The position numbers and the translations under genes are program-made. Positions 11,371-22,507 of a stretch of DNA of 64,000 nt are shown here, one piece after another; positions within the stretch are counted from its first letter, which is position 1; each line of letters starts with the position of its first letter. Location of the stretch: positions 124,001-188,000 of the forward strand of contig JAECUM010003680.1 in the NCBI GenBank assembly GCA_016617855.1. The letters run 5' to 3'. The notes beneath the pieces were generated by a model. The model was not told the origin of the DNA and did no database searches. It was given only the letters and a program-made list of their open reading frames with translations. The stretch comes from Megalonaias nervosa. Taxonomy: Eukaryota; Mollusca; Bivalvia; Unionida; Unionidae.

Positions 11371-11554
11371 GTTTGTTTTTACAATAGGCTAGTTTTATCA
11401 GCTCCATGAATTTAAAATGGAAAGATTTGTTTTTTTTTGTCTCCATGCAGAAGCAAAAGACAAGACATAGGCATTGTGTGTCCAGCACTAATGACACCAG
11501 TGTTATTGAGAACAGAGTTAAGTATTTTGTGGGATAAAAATCATGACATGCATG

Positions 11555-11895
11555 CATACATATGTACATATATACATACATACATACATACATACATATC
11601 CTGGCCGCGTCATACCAGAGACTTATTAAAAAATGGTACTAACAGCTGCTTCGTTAGGCGCTCAGCATTAAGAGGATAGTGTTAGGACTGGTCGGCCTAG
11701 TGTCAGGATAATGTTACAGGGTGGGACATGATGATGCTACATGTCTGCGGCATGATGCCCCAATGCTAGACATCACTATAAACTGTCGCACTGCAGACGT
11801 TGTAACAATTTGACTGAAAAGTTGTTAAGCTATGTCAAAAATCCAAATCACGCACATACATACATACATACATACACACATACATACATACACAC
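11555..11895 (+). repeat. 5'-truncated tRNA-derived SINE between (CATA)n tracts
   Basis: Bases from about 11601 to 11850 match the body of the SINE at 4160-4490 (gcgctcagcattaagagg, gtgtcaggataatgt, ctacatgtctgcggcatgat, gctagacatcactata). The tRNA-like A and B boxes are missing, so only the body remains. The copy is bracketed by (CATA)n on the left (about 11555-11597) and CACA/CATA repeats as its tail on the right. It lies in the intron between the first two recognised exons. Confidence 0.85.
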
Positions 11896-12117
11896 ACGTG
11901 CATGCATTCACACATGCATGCATCACAGATTTCAGATTTCCCACTTAGTACCATGGATGTGGACACTTGGGGGCAAGGGATTAAGTATGCACTACATTAA
12001 GTGGATGTCCACTATGTAATGGGTGTTGACTCGATCTTGCAGAACTTCACTGATTTTAATGCAGCTGTAGTGGGTTTTATGGTATCCCTCTCAGACTTTA
12101 ATGAATTTGCCTAAGAT

Positions 12118-12646
12118 ACTATGATGGTAAGTTATTTAAGTCCTTGAAAGGAAGAACACATTTCTTAATACAATTAAAATAATATAATTCTTGATTGGCA
12201 TTTGTCAAGGAGTATTGAAAGGAGATGATGTAGGTGTTAAGATATCGTTGATACTTAAAATTGCTCTGCCTGCTCTTTTCTGTAAACTCTGTAATCTCTG
12301 CGTATGAAAGGAATTTCATGGTTCTCAACATACAGTACAGCAGTAGATTAAGTGTGGAAAAACAACCATGTTGTACACTTTTTGTATCAGCTGATATGAC
12401 CTAAAATCTCTAACCCTTTTTAAAAATTCCTACTTTTATGAAGAGTGTTTCATAGTGGTTTGACCAGGTTAAAGTATTATCAGTAAGGATTCTTAAAGAC
12501 TTAGCAAATCTAACATTTTCAAGTTTTATACCATTTACTTTTAAGTAACATTCTTTACTTGGTGGAAGTTTATCCCATACCCATGTGGTCACTAGTCCAC
12601 TTCCTGTTCTTTGAGCCACAAGGGGCAGAAGACAGAGATGTTTCAC
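12118..12646 (-). pseudogene. Non-LTR retrotransposon reverse transcriptase, C-terminal fragment
   Basis: Read on the minus strand, the frame ending at 12410 contains LKVNGIKLENV and LRILTDNTLTWSNHYETL, matching the 'xxxLGVxIDxxLxWxxHI' block at the palm-thumb junction of LINE reverse transcriptases. After frame changes the sequence continues with FPHLIYCCTVC and LQSLQKRAGRAILS...TPTSS, matching the later 'PxxxYCxxxW...LQxLQxRAxR' block. The order of blocks is correct, the frames are broken, and no endonuclease is seen. It is a dead fragment, probably of a Jockey/RTE/CR1-like LINE, inside an intron. The exact clade cannot be told from this piece. Confidence 0.75.
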
Positions 12647-12749
12647 CTTTCCTTCTCATTGTGCTAAATGTTCTTTATTGTGGACAAAAATTTACTTGTT
12701 GGAATTATGGAATTGTTATAAATTTTATTTGAATTTTTTGTTTAAACAG

Positions 12750-12896
12750 AAAATGATAGCATATGGTCACCTGACTGGAAACATGCCTGACAGTACAACC
12801 CCAGAAAAGAGGCTTATTGACAGGATTGTGGAGACTATATGTGGCTGTTTCACTGGACCACAGACAGATGAAGGAGTTCAGCTACAGATAATCAAG
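12750..12896 (+). CDS. ARFGEF1/2-like: ARFGEF (BIG1/BIG2-type) exon, DCB domain
   Basis: The exon follows an acceptor tttaaacag (12749) and ends at ATC AAG|gtcaga, with 49 whole codons in phase 0. It encodes [20 protein letters not shown] and then the block [19 protein letters not shown]. These are near-invariant signatures of the DCB domain of BIG1/BIG2 and fly Sec71, which mediates homodimerisation and contacts the HUS domain to regulate Sec7 exchange activity. It joins in frame to the previous exon (SLDCLQ|KMIAYG). It is the best identifier of the gene in this window. The next exon is 12.5 kb away, an unusually large intron filled with transposons. Confidence 0.97.
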
Positions 12897-14270
12897 GTCA
12901 GATATTTGGACAGTTTTATATGATAGCCAAGGCTCTTTGTTGTCATGTATGTTTCCGTAAATGTCAAGACATGTATCTATTGTCTATTCCAAACAAAAGT
13001 CTGTGAGGGTCACATTATATTGATCTGGTGGTTTGAAATTTAAACTATATATTAGGTGATTAATTGTGCTTTCTGTCTTCATATCATTTTGCAAGGATTT
13101 ACAAAATACTGATCTTACAAATAGGCATAACTCTTTACACCATTTTATCTTATCTGTATGGAGAGACAACAGTCTCGCTTTTCCTGAGGCAACAGCAGCA
13201 GGATCAGCAATGTTCAGGTTTTGTGTGAAAAGATTTTACATGTCAGAACTGAGGTTGGCGGTGGGAATGTATTATGTAGATACAGCTGAGACATTACAGT
13301 ATTCTCACACCGTCACATTTGTTCCACCTACCAATTTAAAAAAACCAGAAGGCCCCATGGACATAAAATATGCACAAAACTTAGCTATTTCATTCATTGA
13401 TTTATAAGTTCTAACCTGATTGTTGCCAGGGGCTCCCAAACACTGTCAGTTTGTTGGCATTTAGAATTAAACGAGAGTTTTTTTAGCAACAAGGTCACCA
13501 TATTTGCTTGGGCCAGTCTGTGTTTTCAAGCAGCAGATATGATGTAGTTCACCATCTTTAAAAATCTCAGTTCTGTACATTTTGAATTTACATCTCTTTT
13601 GAACACATGCATACCAGAGTTTCTCCTATTTTGTTTGCTTGTTTACATTGTGAGCTTCCTTTTGAGTTGAAACGCCAAAAATTAGACAGTGTTAGGAATC
13701 TCTTGGTGCCAGTTAGGTTAGAAATTGTTAATCAATGAATGATTGACTAAGTTTTGTGTAATTTTTATATCCTAGATGCTTTTTGTTTTTTAAATCGGGC
13801 GGGGGAGGGGAATAAATGGGAGGGTGTGCTAATACTATAGGTTCCAAGAACACTTGCAATACTAGACATATTTTGTGTACATCAGCTTGTGTATTAATTA
13901 AGAATAAATATTTACCATATAATCTGTTAGACACATCAATATCACATATTTTATTTTTATAATATAGTTTTTATTTGAGTCATTGGGGTTAATGACATTT
14001 TTTTTTCTTTAATTCTGTGACTGGCCTGTACTATAAGAAGAGTACATATATGTACAGTTTCCATTCATAAAACAAGGTCAAATTGCCAAGTTCACATCAA
14101 CATTATATTTTGGTCTGTATAGGCCACAAATGAGTTGGATGGAGGTCAGAAGACATCATGTGATCTAGGAATACATTTGTACTGTAGAAAGGTCATATTG
14201 CCATAGCCTGTGATTGGCTAAATTATTAAAGAAGTCAGTTGTTGACTGCAGAAGTCATTCTTGTTTGCAG
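12897..14270. other. Start of the 12.5-kb intron, no feature seen
   Basis: The frames at 13066-13407 and 13728-13934 have no recognisable similarity. No bounded repeat noticed. Confidence 0.45.
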
Positions 14271-14279
14271 TTCAGAAGG

Positions 14280-14870
14280 GCTTTGTGTATCTTTTCATAT
14301 ATCCATCTTATATCATGCATAATATGTTATGGTGATGTCTGTCCTTCTTTTTGTCTGTCTGTTAGCATTTGTTTGTCCTGCCCATAACTTTGTTGGAGAG
14401 ATTTTCATGATACTTTGCCCATGTATGACTAAACAGTGCGTTGCATCCTGTAGGCATGTCTCCTGGTTCAAGGTCAAAGTCATCGCAAGAGACAGTGTAA
14501 TTGTTTGACTTGTATCCTTGCTCAGAGGATAACTATTGAGCCACTGAAGATATTTTAATGAAAGTTTAGTCAATTTTATGTCATGTATGGACAGTGCGGC
14601 AGATACCATAGCCACGTCCACAACCTCAGGTCTTGATTTAACACCATCTCATGTATTCAGAGTCATAGCCACTGCCTCAAGGTTAAAGTCACCAGTGATA
14701 ATTTAAGTCATTGCACTGTTTTCTTATCCAGGCTGTCATTTTTTTAACCCTTACAGATATTTTAGTGACAGTTTAACCAGGTCCACACCCTATCATACAG
14801 TAGTCAGACCCATAGTCCAAGGTCAAGGTCATTAATAAGTGAAAATTTACAAGCTGAGCATATAATTGTC
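14280..14870. repeat. Degenerate intronic tandem repeat with 'aaggtcaaagtcat' motifs
   Basis: Three to four diverged units of roughly 150-180 bp, each with a variant of 'attttaatgaaagttta', a genitive 'catgtatggacag' word and a purine-rich 'caaggtcaaggtcat' end. The same style of repeat recurs near 25740 and 57480. No coding function seen. Confidence 0.5.
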
Positions 14871-15221
14871 ACATGCAGTACTCATATTTATATATTGACA
14901 TGTGGCAAGAAGGGGTGTGGTTAGGGCAACTTAACATAAATGGACATTTATGTAGAACAGATAATTTGCACAATTACAGACATATAGTTCAGTCAATGTA
15001 TTTTCAGGAAATGTGTAACTCCTTGGATAATTTTAATGTTTAAAGCTGGAATAACAGACACAGTGAAGATCAAGATTAGCTGTAGAATTCTGCCTGCAGA
15101 CTGATGTTATGTATGCATGCACTTTTTATTCAGGCCAGTATTTCAGTGTATTGTAACTGAAAGTTTGCTTGGTGTGGAGATCAAAAGACAGGAGGAACCC
15201 ATACTAATAAACATATTGGTA

Positions 15222-16872
15222 CAGTAGAACCTGTCATGAGCGACCTCTGCTATGAGCGACCACCTGTCATGTACGACCACAATCGTAATGCACGGATCGA
15301 TTTTATTATATAAACGCTCTGCTATGAGCGACCACCTGCTGAACGCGACCAGCGACCGCGATTTCTTGGCAAAGTATGCATTTCGACACTGCTATGAACG
15401 ACCGCATCACAAAAAAAAAACGAGGATAAACTCCACCAACCATTATTTAATCCCCGTAAAAATGACCGCTCATACCGTTCTAAACATTAAAAAAATAAAT
15501 AAAAATAAAATAAAATTAAACAATAGGCTGCCTGCCGATCTCTGAATTTGTTAGCTAGGCTCATAGTGATTCATAGTTTCTGTCGTACACCAGACTAAAG
15601 TGTATGTAGATTACTTCCTAGCCTGGTTCCCTGCTTCGTATGCTCCTGTGTTGTTCTCCGTTATTCGTATAGGGGTGAGGAACGCAGAAAGCATACAGAG
15701 CAGGGAACCAGACTAATAATTCCCGCACTTAACTTGCTTCCCGGCCTATGTAGAACCTAGCATCCCTATGACGACTGTATCGCGAGAACAGACAAACACC
15801 AGTGACCTTTATGCAATCAGTTATTACAACGACCGATTGATTAGTATAGATTGTTCTGATCAAAGACAAATATAAAAGGAATATTAAAAAAAAGGATTGT
15901 TGCTACCGGTGATAGATGCTACAGTCCGTAAACCAGGCTAATGTACATGTCATGAAATGCCGTTGAAGTGCCAAAGTTGACAAAGTGGCCGCGTATATTG
16001 TTTGTCTCGATTTTATCGGTATTGCCGGTGGTGAATAAGGTCATTGTCTATTAAACCAGCAAGAGAGAATCATTTGCGGGATTCGACTGATAGTGCTCAA
16101 GACTTGTGATGTTTGTTCCCCCCCATGCTAAGTGATGACATCCCAATCACAAAGCTGTCGTCTATTCAAGTTGGCGCGACCGGGTTACACACTCTATATG
16201 CTTATAGAGTTAATCCCTGTATGTTATCTTTAAATGAAGCCGTTGACTTTTATCACTGAGTAAATGGTCCTGTTTCTGGATGAGATAATTGTTTCTTTTT
16301 ATTTCATTAATTGTTAGATATGCAATGCACATGTATAGAATTTTCATATTTTTCCACAGCCGCCGTCTTTACGTTCGTTATTACAACTGAGCATTAATAA
16401 TTTTAATAACAATGGACGAACTTCCAACTAAAAAGAGACAAATTTTAATGCTGGAAAAAATAATTATTGTAACTGAAAGAAGTGAAAAAGTGCAGACCAC
16501 TCGCAAAAAAGTGGTTTAAACATTGGTAAAAAAAATTTAGGTTGTTATAAAGGAAAACGAGTAATTCAGAAACAATTTCATATGCTAAAATATGTGATCT
16601 TCAAATGTAAATGTGATTTCATGTTTAATGATAGAAATATATCTTTATTACAATATAATTTTGTTTGTAGATGAATGCATACAATATTTTAGCAACAACT
16701 GCTAATACAGAATAGAATATATGTACAGTGATTGTGGTTATTTTTCTTGAAACTGTTCTGAAACTGGAGCTTGGAAACGCATTTTTGTACAAACCTGCTA
16801 TGAAAGACCACCTGTCTTGAAAGACCACTTTTTGTTGGCAGAAGGGGCGGTCTCTCATAACAGGTTTTACTG
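15222..16872. mobile_element. Pogo/Tigger-type non-autonomous transposon (element A)
   Basis: Flanked by TA at 15220-15221 and 16873-16874. The left end is CAGTAGAACCTGTCATGAGC; the right end reverse-complemented is CAGTAAAACCTGTTATGAGA. Subterminal copies of 'ctatgagcgacc' recur five times in the first 180 bp, and related 'atgaaagaccacctg' near the right end. The related element at 20770-24504 has similar termini. No transposase seen. A 97-bp hairpin element is nested at 15619-15715. Confidence 0.85.
15619..15715. mobile_element. Foldback MITE nested in element A
   Basis: The first 26 bases (TAGCCTGGTTCCCTGCT...) and the last 26 are near-perfect inverted repeats, leaving about 45 bp between them. 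The right-end word cagggaaccagacta also appears alone at about 54993-55008. Confidence 0.75.
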
Positions 16873-16874
16873 TA

Positions 16875-18100
16875 TTTGTACATGGTCAGTATGCCATGTC
16901 TTGAAATGGTGAAAAATAAACACATAGTGACAGTTTAGGTAGCAAGCCTGGATTTAATTTTGCCATACATACAGACTTCATGAGGCAGAATGCATGTTGG
17001 TTTTGGTTTACAACAAGTACATCATGCATTTAAATTGCTTGCATGCCCAATAACTTCAGTGTGATGGTGGAAATTGCATTATTTTCTTTTAAAAAATGGT
17101 ATCATGGTTTGTTTCACCTAATTAAATCACATTTGGTACCTATCATTGCATGGCACGGGCAATGATCACCATCATTAGTTAGCTGGTAACTCAGTACTTG
17201 AATTACATTATTTATCATTTATAAATAATTTTTTCAGAAAAATGTAAGTCTAGATTGTTAATAGCTTATACAAAAATCTCCCAATAAAGGATTTGAAACA
17301 TTTCCTAACTCAGCATGTTGGACACTTAACATATTGTGCCAATAATTATCCTATGAAATCTCTGAGTAATTATATTTTCCCTTCATTGTTTAAGCAAGAC
17401 AATGGATATATGTAAACTGATATTCTGGACTTATCAAAATCCTGTAATTGAATTGAGTTCTTGCCTTAAGGCCATTCAGAACTGCGTTAACAGCATGTGG
17501 TTAACTATTGTGTGTTATTGTTGGCACATACCAGATCATTCATTACGACAACAAATATGTCGCCTCAAAGTAAAGAAATAAAGATGCAAGGGAACTAACT
17601 TTTATTATCATTGTCAAATACTTGTTTGCGAACCTGATCAGATCAAACATCAGACTTGATTGGATATATAAACTAGTTAAGTGTTGCCTATTTCTAAGGG
17701 CATACATTTGGTTGTTTGCATTAGTAATTAATGTTAAAATACAATGAATGGCATTAAATACAGTTTCTGGAAAAATTTTATAGCATAATTTTCAAAAATA
17801 ACTTTTATATATTTATAAATAATAGTTTGAGAAAAAACAAGTTGAGATGGACTGCTAATACTCAAATGAAATTAATAGTAAATTTGGCACAGTTAATGAG
17901 ACATATTCCGGTATGCCTAATAATGGGATACATTCACATTTTTTATTTATTACCACTAATAATGGCTCCTTGAAATACATTTATAATTTAGGGTCACAAA
18001 TATCTGGCAAACTATGCTATTTTTAGGGGAGATAAATGTATGGCAAGAGTAAGAAGGATTTCAGGACCTCTGCTTCCAATTGGCATGGTATAAACTAGAT
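16875..18100. other. Intron sequence, no feature seen
   Basis: AT-rich sequence with no exon, RNA gene or bounded element that I can support. Confidence 0.45.
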
Positions 18101-18154
18101 CTTGGCACCTTATAAATGTATGAAAATCCCAAGTTTAAAATGATTTGCTTGAAA

Positions 18155-18362
18155 AGGTAAATAAATTCCTGGCTTTATTGAGGCTTTCTCTAACTTTTAA
18201 AGATAAAACTTTAATATATTCCAGGTCAGATAAAGGCTTACTTTAAAGTTTAAAGATAAACATGTTTTAAATTCCAGGCTGGATAAAGGTTTTCTTTAAC
18301 CTTAAAGACAAAAGTTTAATAAAATCTATGCCAGATAAAGGATTTATTAACTTTTAAAGATC
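18155..18362. repeat. Diverged tandem repeat, about 60-bp period
   Basis: Four units sharing 'ccaggtcagataaagg', 'ttaacttttaaagataaa' and 'tttaat'. Units differ by substitutions and small indels, so the array is old. Confidence 0.7.
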
Positions 18363-18499
18363 AGACTTCTTCATTTTGCTTTTGGGGGCAAGACACAATA
18401 TTTTGCAAATACTAGTTTTCATTTTGTTTTGTCCTCACAGCCAATAGCAATAGTATCTTGATTTGGTCCTGTCTGGCTGTCCACATATCTATCCATCCT

Positions 18500-19405
18500 T
18501 AGAACTTGCAGGGGTCTTGCTAGGATTTTTAAACTAGGAGCCCAAGACTCCAATTTTGGTTAAAATAGGAGTTCCACCAGTAAAAGTTGCAGTCCCCTCA
18601 CAGAAAATGTGGAATTTTGCAGGTTAGAAGATCTGTCAGTTGTCAGTGAGTTTAATTACCACATTCTTTATACCACTGACATATAGGTCTTGTTTGTTCA
18701 TCAGAGTGAGACTGAATTTTGTCAATCCAAGGAAAAGTTTTATTCCAAAAGCTAAGCCAGGCATCACACCAGTTCTTACACTTTGCTACTGTCCCGTCCA
18801 AACTGTCAGTTCTAGCAACTTTGGCATTTTTCTGAATCTCGTTACAATCTTCGTCAATTTGCCTTTTAACTTGAAAATACTCATCCAAATTTGCAAATGG
18901 CATTTTGTCTGAGTCTCAACATCTCTTTGTTTCGAGGTCACATTCACTACTTATTCAACTACACTCAGAAATGAACACAATAATGAAAGCTAAAGTTGTT
19001 TATTTGATGTACTCTTACAAAGGATCACATATACATCTGTCTGCCTCTGAATTCAATCATTGTATATATTAGCACATTTTCCCACCCAGCAGCCAGGCAA
19101 AGTCTTTGAACCTGCCGCACAGCTATTGCTTCATGTTCTTTTGATGTACTCTTATAATGACAACATGCACATCAGCCAATGAATTCTGCCATTGTAAATA
19201 TCAGCACAGGTAAAACAATCAATTGATCCACACATTTTTTGACTCAGCTGGTTGCTGAAGCAGGACTGGCAAGTCTTTGAAATTTGCCACCCAGCTATTA
19301 CATGGATATGGAGGACTCCCATCTAAGTGATTTTCTGTGCCCCAGAAAAAAATCTGCATCCAGATACACGTGATTAAGTGTTTCCGAGACCTCTGAGAAG
19401 CATGT
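18500..19405 (-). repeat. Dispersed repeat R, copy 2, inverted relative to copy 1
   Basis: Matches 6930-7860 in reverse orientation over its whole length, including the 'gaggtcttgctagga' end, the zinc-finger-like coding part and the distal flank with 'gagacctctgaga'. The two copies lie about 10.6 kb apart and bracket the exons at 11226-11370 and 12750-12896. Confidence 0.75.
18652..18903 (-). pseudogene. Zinc-finger-like coding fragment of repeat R (longest open copy)
   Basis: An 83-codon frame starting MPFANLDEYFQVKRQIDEDC, with DGTVAKCKNWCDAWLSFWNK, TFPWIDK and an ending CQWYKECGN. It is better preserved than the copy at 7445-7740 but has lost the second cysteine of the CxxC seen there (CHWC against CQWY). 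The charged N-terminus followed by 'WLxxxxKxFPWIDK' resembles the lead-in to the TTF-type zinc finger of ZNF862-like, hAT-derived proteins. No splice context or start consensus supports expression. Fragment of a repeated sequence; function unknown. Confidence 0.4.
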
Positions 19406-19779
19406 TAGAAATATGCACAAGAACTACTCAACAGTTAAAATTTTTAGGCATATTTGTGTCCATATCTATATAGCCTGATTACATTTTTAGTCCATTATAG
19501 CAACTTTTTTGCTGTCAACAGTTGCAATGGTTGCATTTTGATTTTGGTCCTGCCACCCTTCAGTACATCTGTACTTATGTCCACCCATCCAGAGAAGTTT
19601 GTTACTAAGATTTTTTAAAAACTCACTGAAAATATTCATGATATTTGGTTGGCATATTGGTATTGCTGTGTAGACAACATGATTAGATTTTCAGATCATT
19701 GGCAAGTTTTCTAATTTTTAGCTCATCTGATGATGCCGCATCTACTTAGTTTCTAACTCAAGTCCATCAACCATTGCTT

Positions 19780-20767
19780 GTTACCACTCTGTATTTCTGA
19801 TAGTTTTGATCAGATTTGGCATATAAACTTTTATCATCATTTTCTTGCCCAGATCGATAACGAGAAAGACCCACACATATTAATGAGGTCACACATATTA
19901 ATGAGGTGATCTTGCTTCTGATTGGCTAGGCATGTCTATAATATAGCAGTTCTATGATCAAATTTAAATTTGCTAAACAGTCTTGTGTAACAAAGATTTT
20001 GGATGATTTTGAATATGAGTAGATACACACATTCTTATGAGGTAGTATTCATTAACCAAAATGAACAAGATCCATGAATATTAACGAGATGATCTTGCAT
20101 CGATTGGGCGAGATCTGGAAGCCATATTTCTAGTCTGATATTCATAAAACTTGAAATATGGGCTTATATCATCATGATCTCAGATGTTTTGAATAATGAG
20201 TGAGCTTGATGCATATTAATGAGGTGATCTTGCACTTGATTGGCTGATCATTACAACTCTGGAGGTCATTTTTCTTGTCTGATTTTGATCAAATTTGGAA
20301 TATGGGCTTTATCATCATGATCTCAGATGTATCGAATAATGAGTGTGATTGAATTATATTATTGAGATGATCTTGCAGTTAATTGGCTGATCTTAATTAC
20401 ATCTTAGGAGGTCATTTTTCTTGTCTGATTTTAATCAGCTTGGAATATGGAGCTTATCATCAGGATCTCAGATGAGTTTCATAATGAGCAAGATCTATGC
20501 ATGTTGATGAAGTAATCTTGCATTTTAAAGGCTGAACTTGATACCACTCTAGAGGCCTTATTTTAAGACTGATATGATCAAACTTGCCATATAACCTTAT
20601 ATTACTGAGATCTCAGACAAGCTTGATAATGAGATGATCCTGCATCAGATTAGTTGATCGTATAATCACTATGTTGTGTTTCTAGTTACATTTTGATCAA
20701 ACTTGGCAATTGGGACTTTATCTTAAAGATCATGTATTTGAATTTGATGTTGAAAAAGATCCACACA
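19780..20767. repeat. Diverged tandem array, about 145-150-bp period (left part)
   Basis: Six or more units each contain 'atattaatgaggtgatcttgc', 'gattggctgat', 'catttttcttgtctgatttt', 'tggaatatgggcttatatcat' and 'gatctcagat'. The array continues at about 24507-24920, so it was split by the 3.7-kb insertion at 20770-24504. Confidence 0.85.
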
Positions 20768-20855
20768 TACTGTAAAACCTGCTTTGAAAGACCACTTGTA
20801 TGTGAGGCCACCTGTATTGAGAGACCACATTCTCAGTGCACAGATTCAGTCATTA

Positions 20856-22503
20856 CAGTGGTCCCCCTCTTGAACGGCCCCCCGACCAGCGGCCACCCGC
20901 TCCTTACGGCCAGAATCCATTGGCACCGACGAGTTTGTGCTCAAAAGTACCCCTCACGAAAGGCCACCATGCTAAATGCGACCAGCGGCCAGCATATTAT
21001 TGCAAAAATATAAAATTTACCCCTCAAAAGCGGCAGCATTTTATTTTGTAATATGTATCCAGAACCAGTATTTTATTCATGTGTTAAATAATCTGATTTC
21101 TGTTTCCCAATGTCAGGTTTTCGTTACTGAAAGAGGTGTTGACTAAAGTACATGTACCACTAAGGTTAATATATCATTTACGCCTCACGAGAAGCCACAT
21201 TTATTCCATAAAACCGAGAAAGACTCAAATTTTAATCCATACAAAAAAGTAAGTACACGTAATTCAGTTAGCCTTACTGCTGTATTATCATGAGATGTCC
21301 AGTTTAGTCAAATTGATAATTGTTAAGATTACAATTATTGAACAGTAGTAACAGCTGAGAAGTGGCGGTATTGATGTACAATACACAAGTCAGCAGGAAA
21401 ATGGTTTGATAGCCTTTGTGGCTTCCCTTAGTTACATGTTGAGCTTGTTCACTTTCATAATTAATGACTATTACTACTGATAATAATTGTCAAGATTACA
21501 AATCCTAATGGCTGTGAGGTGCTATTGTTCAGATCAAATCTGCGTACATATCGAAGCCGGTTTGGCTTCTCTCACTTAGTGTAAAGAAATATAAAACAAT
21601 AGGGTACCAGACTGTGACTAATGAATCACGTGACAAGATCGCTGCCTTTAAAAACACATGGCATTTTGTTTAAATGCAGAAAAACTGTTTTATCGGTCTT
21701 GTAGTTGGCAACATTGATGATTACAACCGGACGTAATTGTCAAGATCGTAATAGGGTCAGCATAGGCTAAAAATAGATTTTGTGCAGACACACACACACA
21801 GAGAAATTAACCTTGAACTAAACAGGGTACCAGACAAAGACTGAAAAATCACGTGACAACACATTTATCTCTTCCATTATGAAGAAGGCATTTCGCCCGC
21901 TCTAAAAAAAGTTTCGTCTGCATAATTAAATCGCATACAGTTAGCAACATCTGAATAAATCATTACTATATGATTAACATGTCATCACGTAAACAGACGA
22001 TTATTTTAGAAAAAAGTCGGTTATTCTACTCGACGACATTGGGTGAGGTGGTGAGGGGGGACTCGAAAAGACTCGAATAAAACAATTATTTTTTTAAAAG
22101 ACTCGAATAAACAACATCGTAACCGATAAGGAGGTTATTGAGCAGCAGTGGGAAAATGGAGCAAATGGAAAGAGAATTATGTATGTACCAAGATTTAAAT
22201 GACGTTTTTGAATGGTTTTGCAGTGTGCATGACAACAACACCCGCTCGCATATCATGCTTATGCCAAGAATAAGAACTCGAAATAAGTCTATTGTCATAA
22301 AAAGAACCTTTTAATAATTAATGTTACTTTTAAATGAAGATAATCAATGACGATATTAAATGCTTTGAAGAATGTAGCTTTCTTACAATGTACATTACAT
22401 ATACTTCTCACAAAAAATTTAGTCCTCCTCTGGAAACTCCACCTGTCTTATAAGGCCACTTTCCCGGTGCAGAAGGGGGGGTCGTATAAAAGGGGGACCA
22501 CTG
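20856..22503. mobile_element. Pogo/Tigger-type non-autonomous transposon (family C, copy 2)
   Basis: TA-flanked ends CAGTGGTCCCCCTCTTGAAC and, reverse-complemented, CAGTGGTCCCCCTTTTATAC. Same family as 5705-6880, in the same orientation. It carries about 490 extra bp at 21733-22218, including a (CA)n tract, 'gattattttagaaaaaagtcgg' type sequence and repeated 'gactcgaataa' words. No transposase seen. Confidence 0.87.
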
Positions 22504-22507
22504 TAAG

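Noticed and set aside
13066..13407. 113-codon open frame
   Set aside because: No similarity to known families, no consistent splice phase with the ARFGEF gene, and it lies in its large intron.
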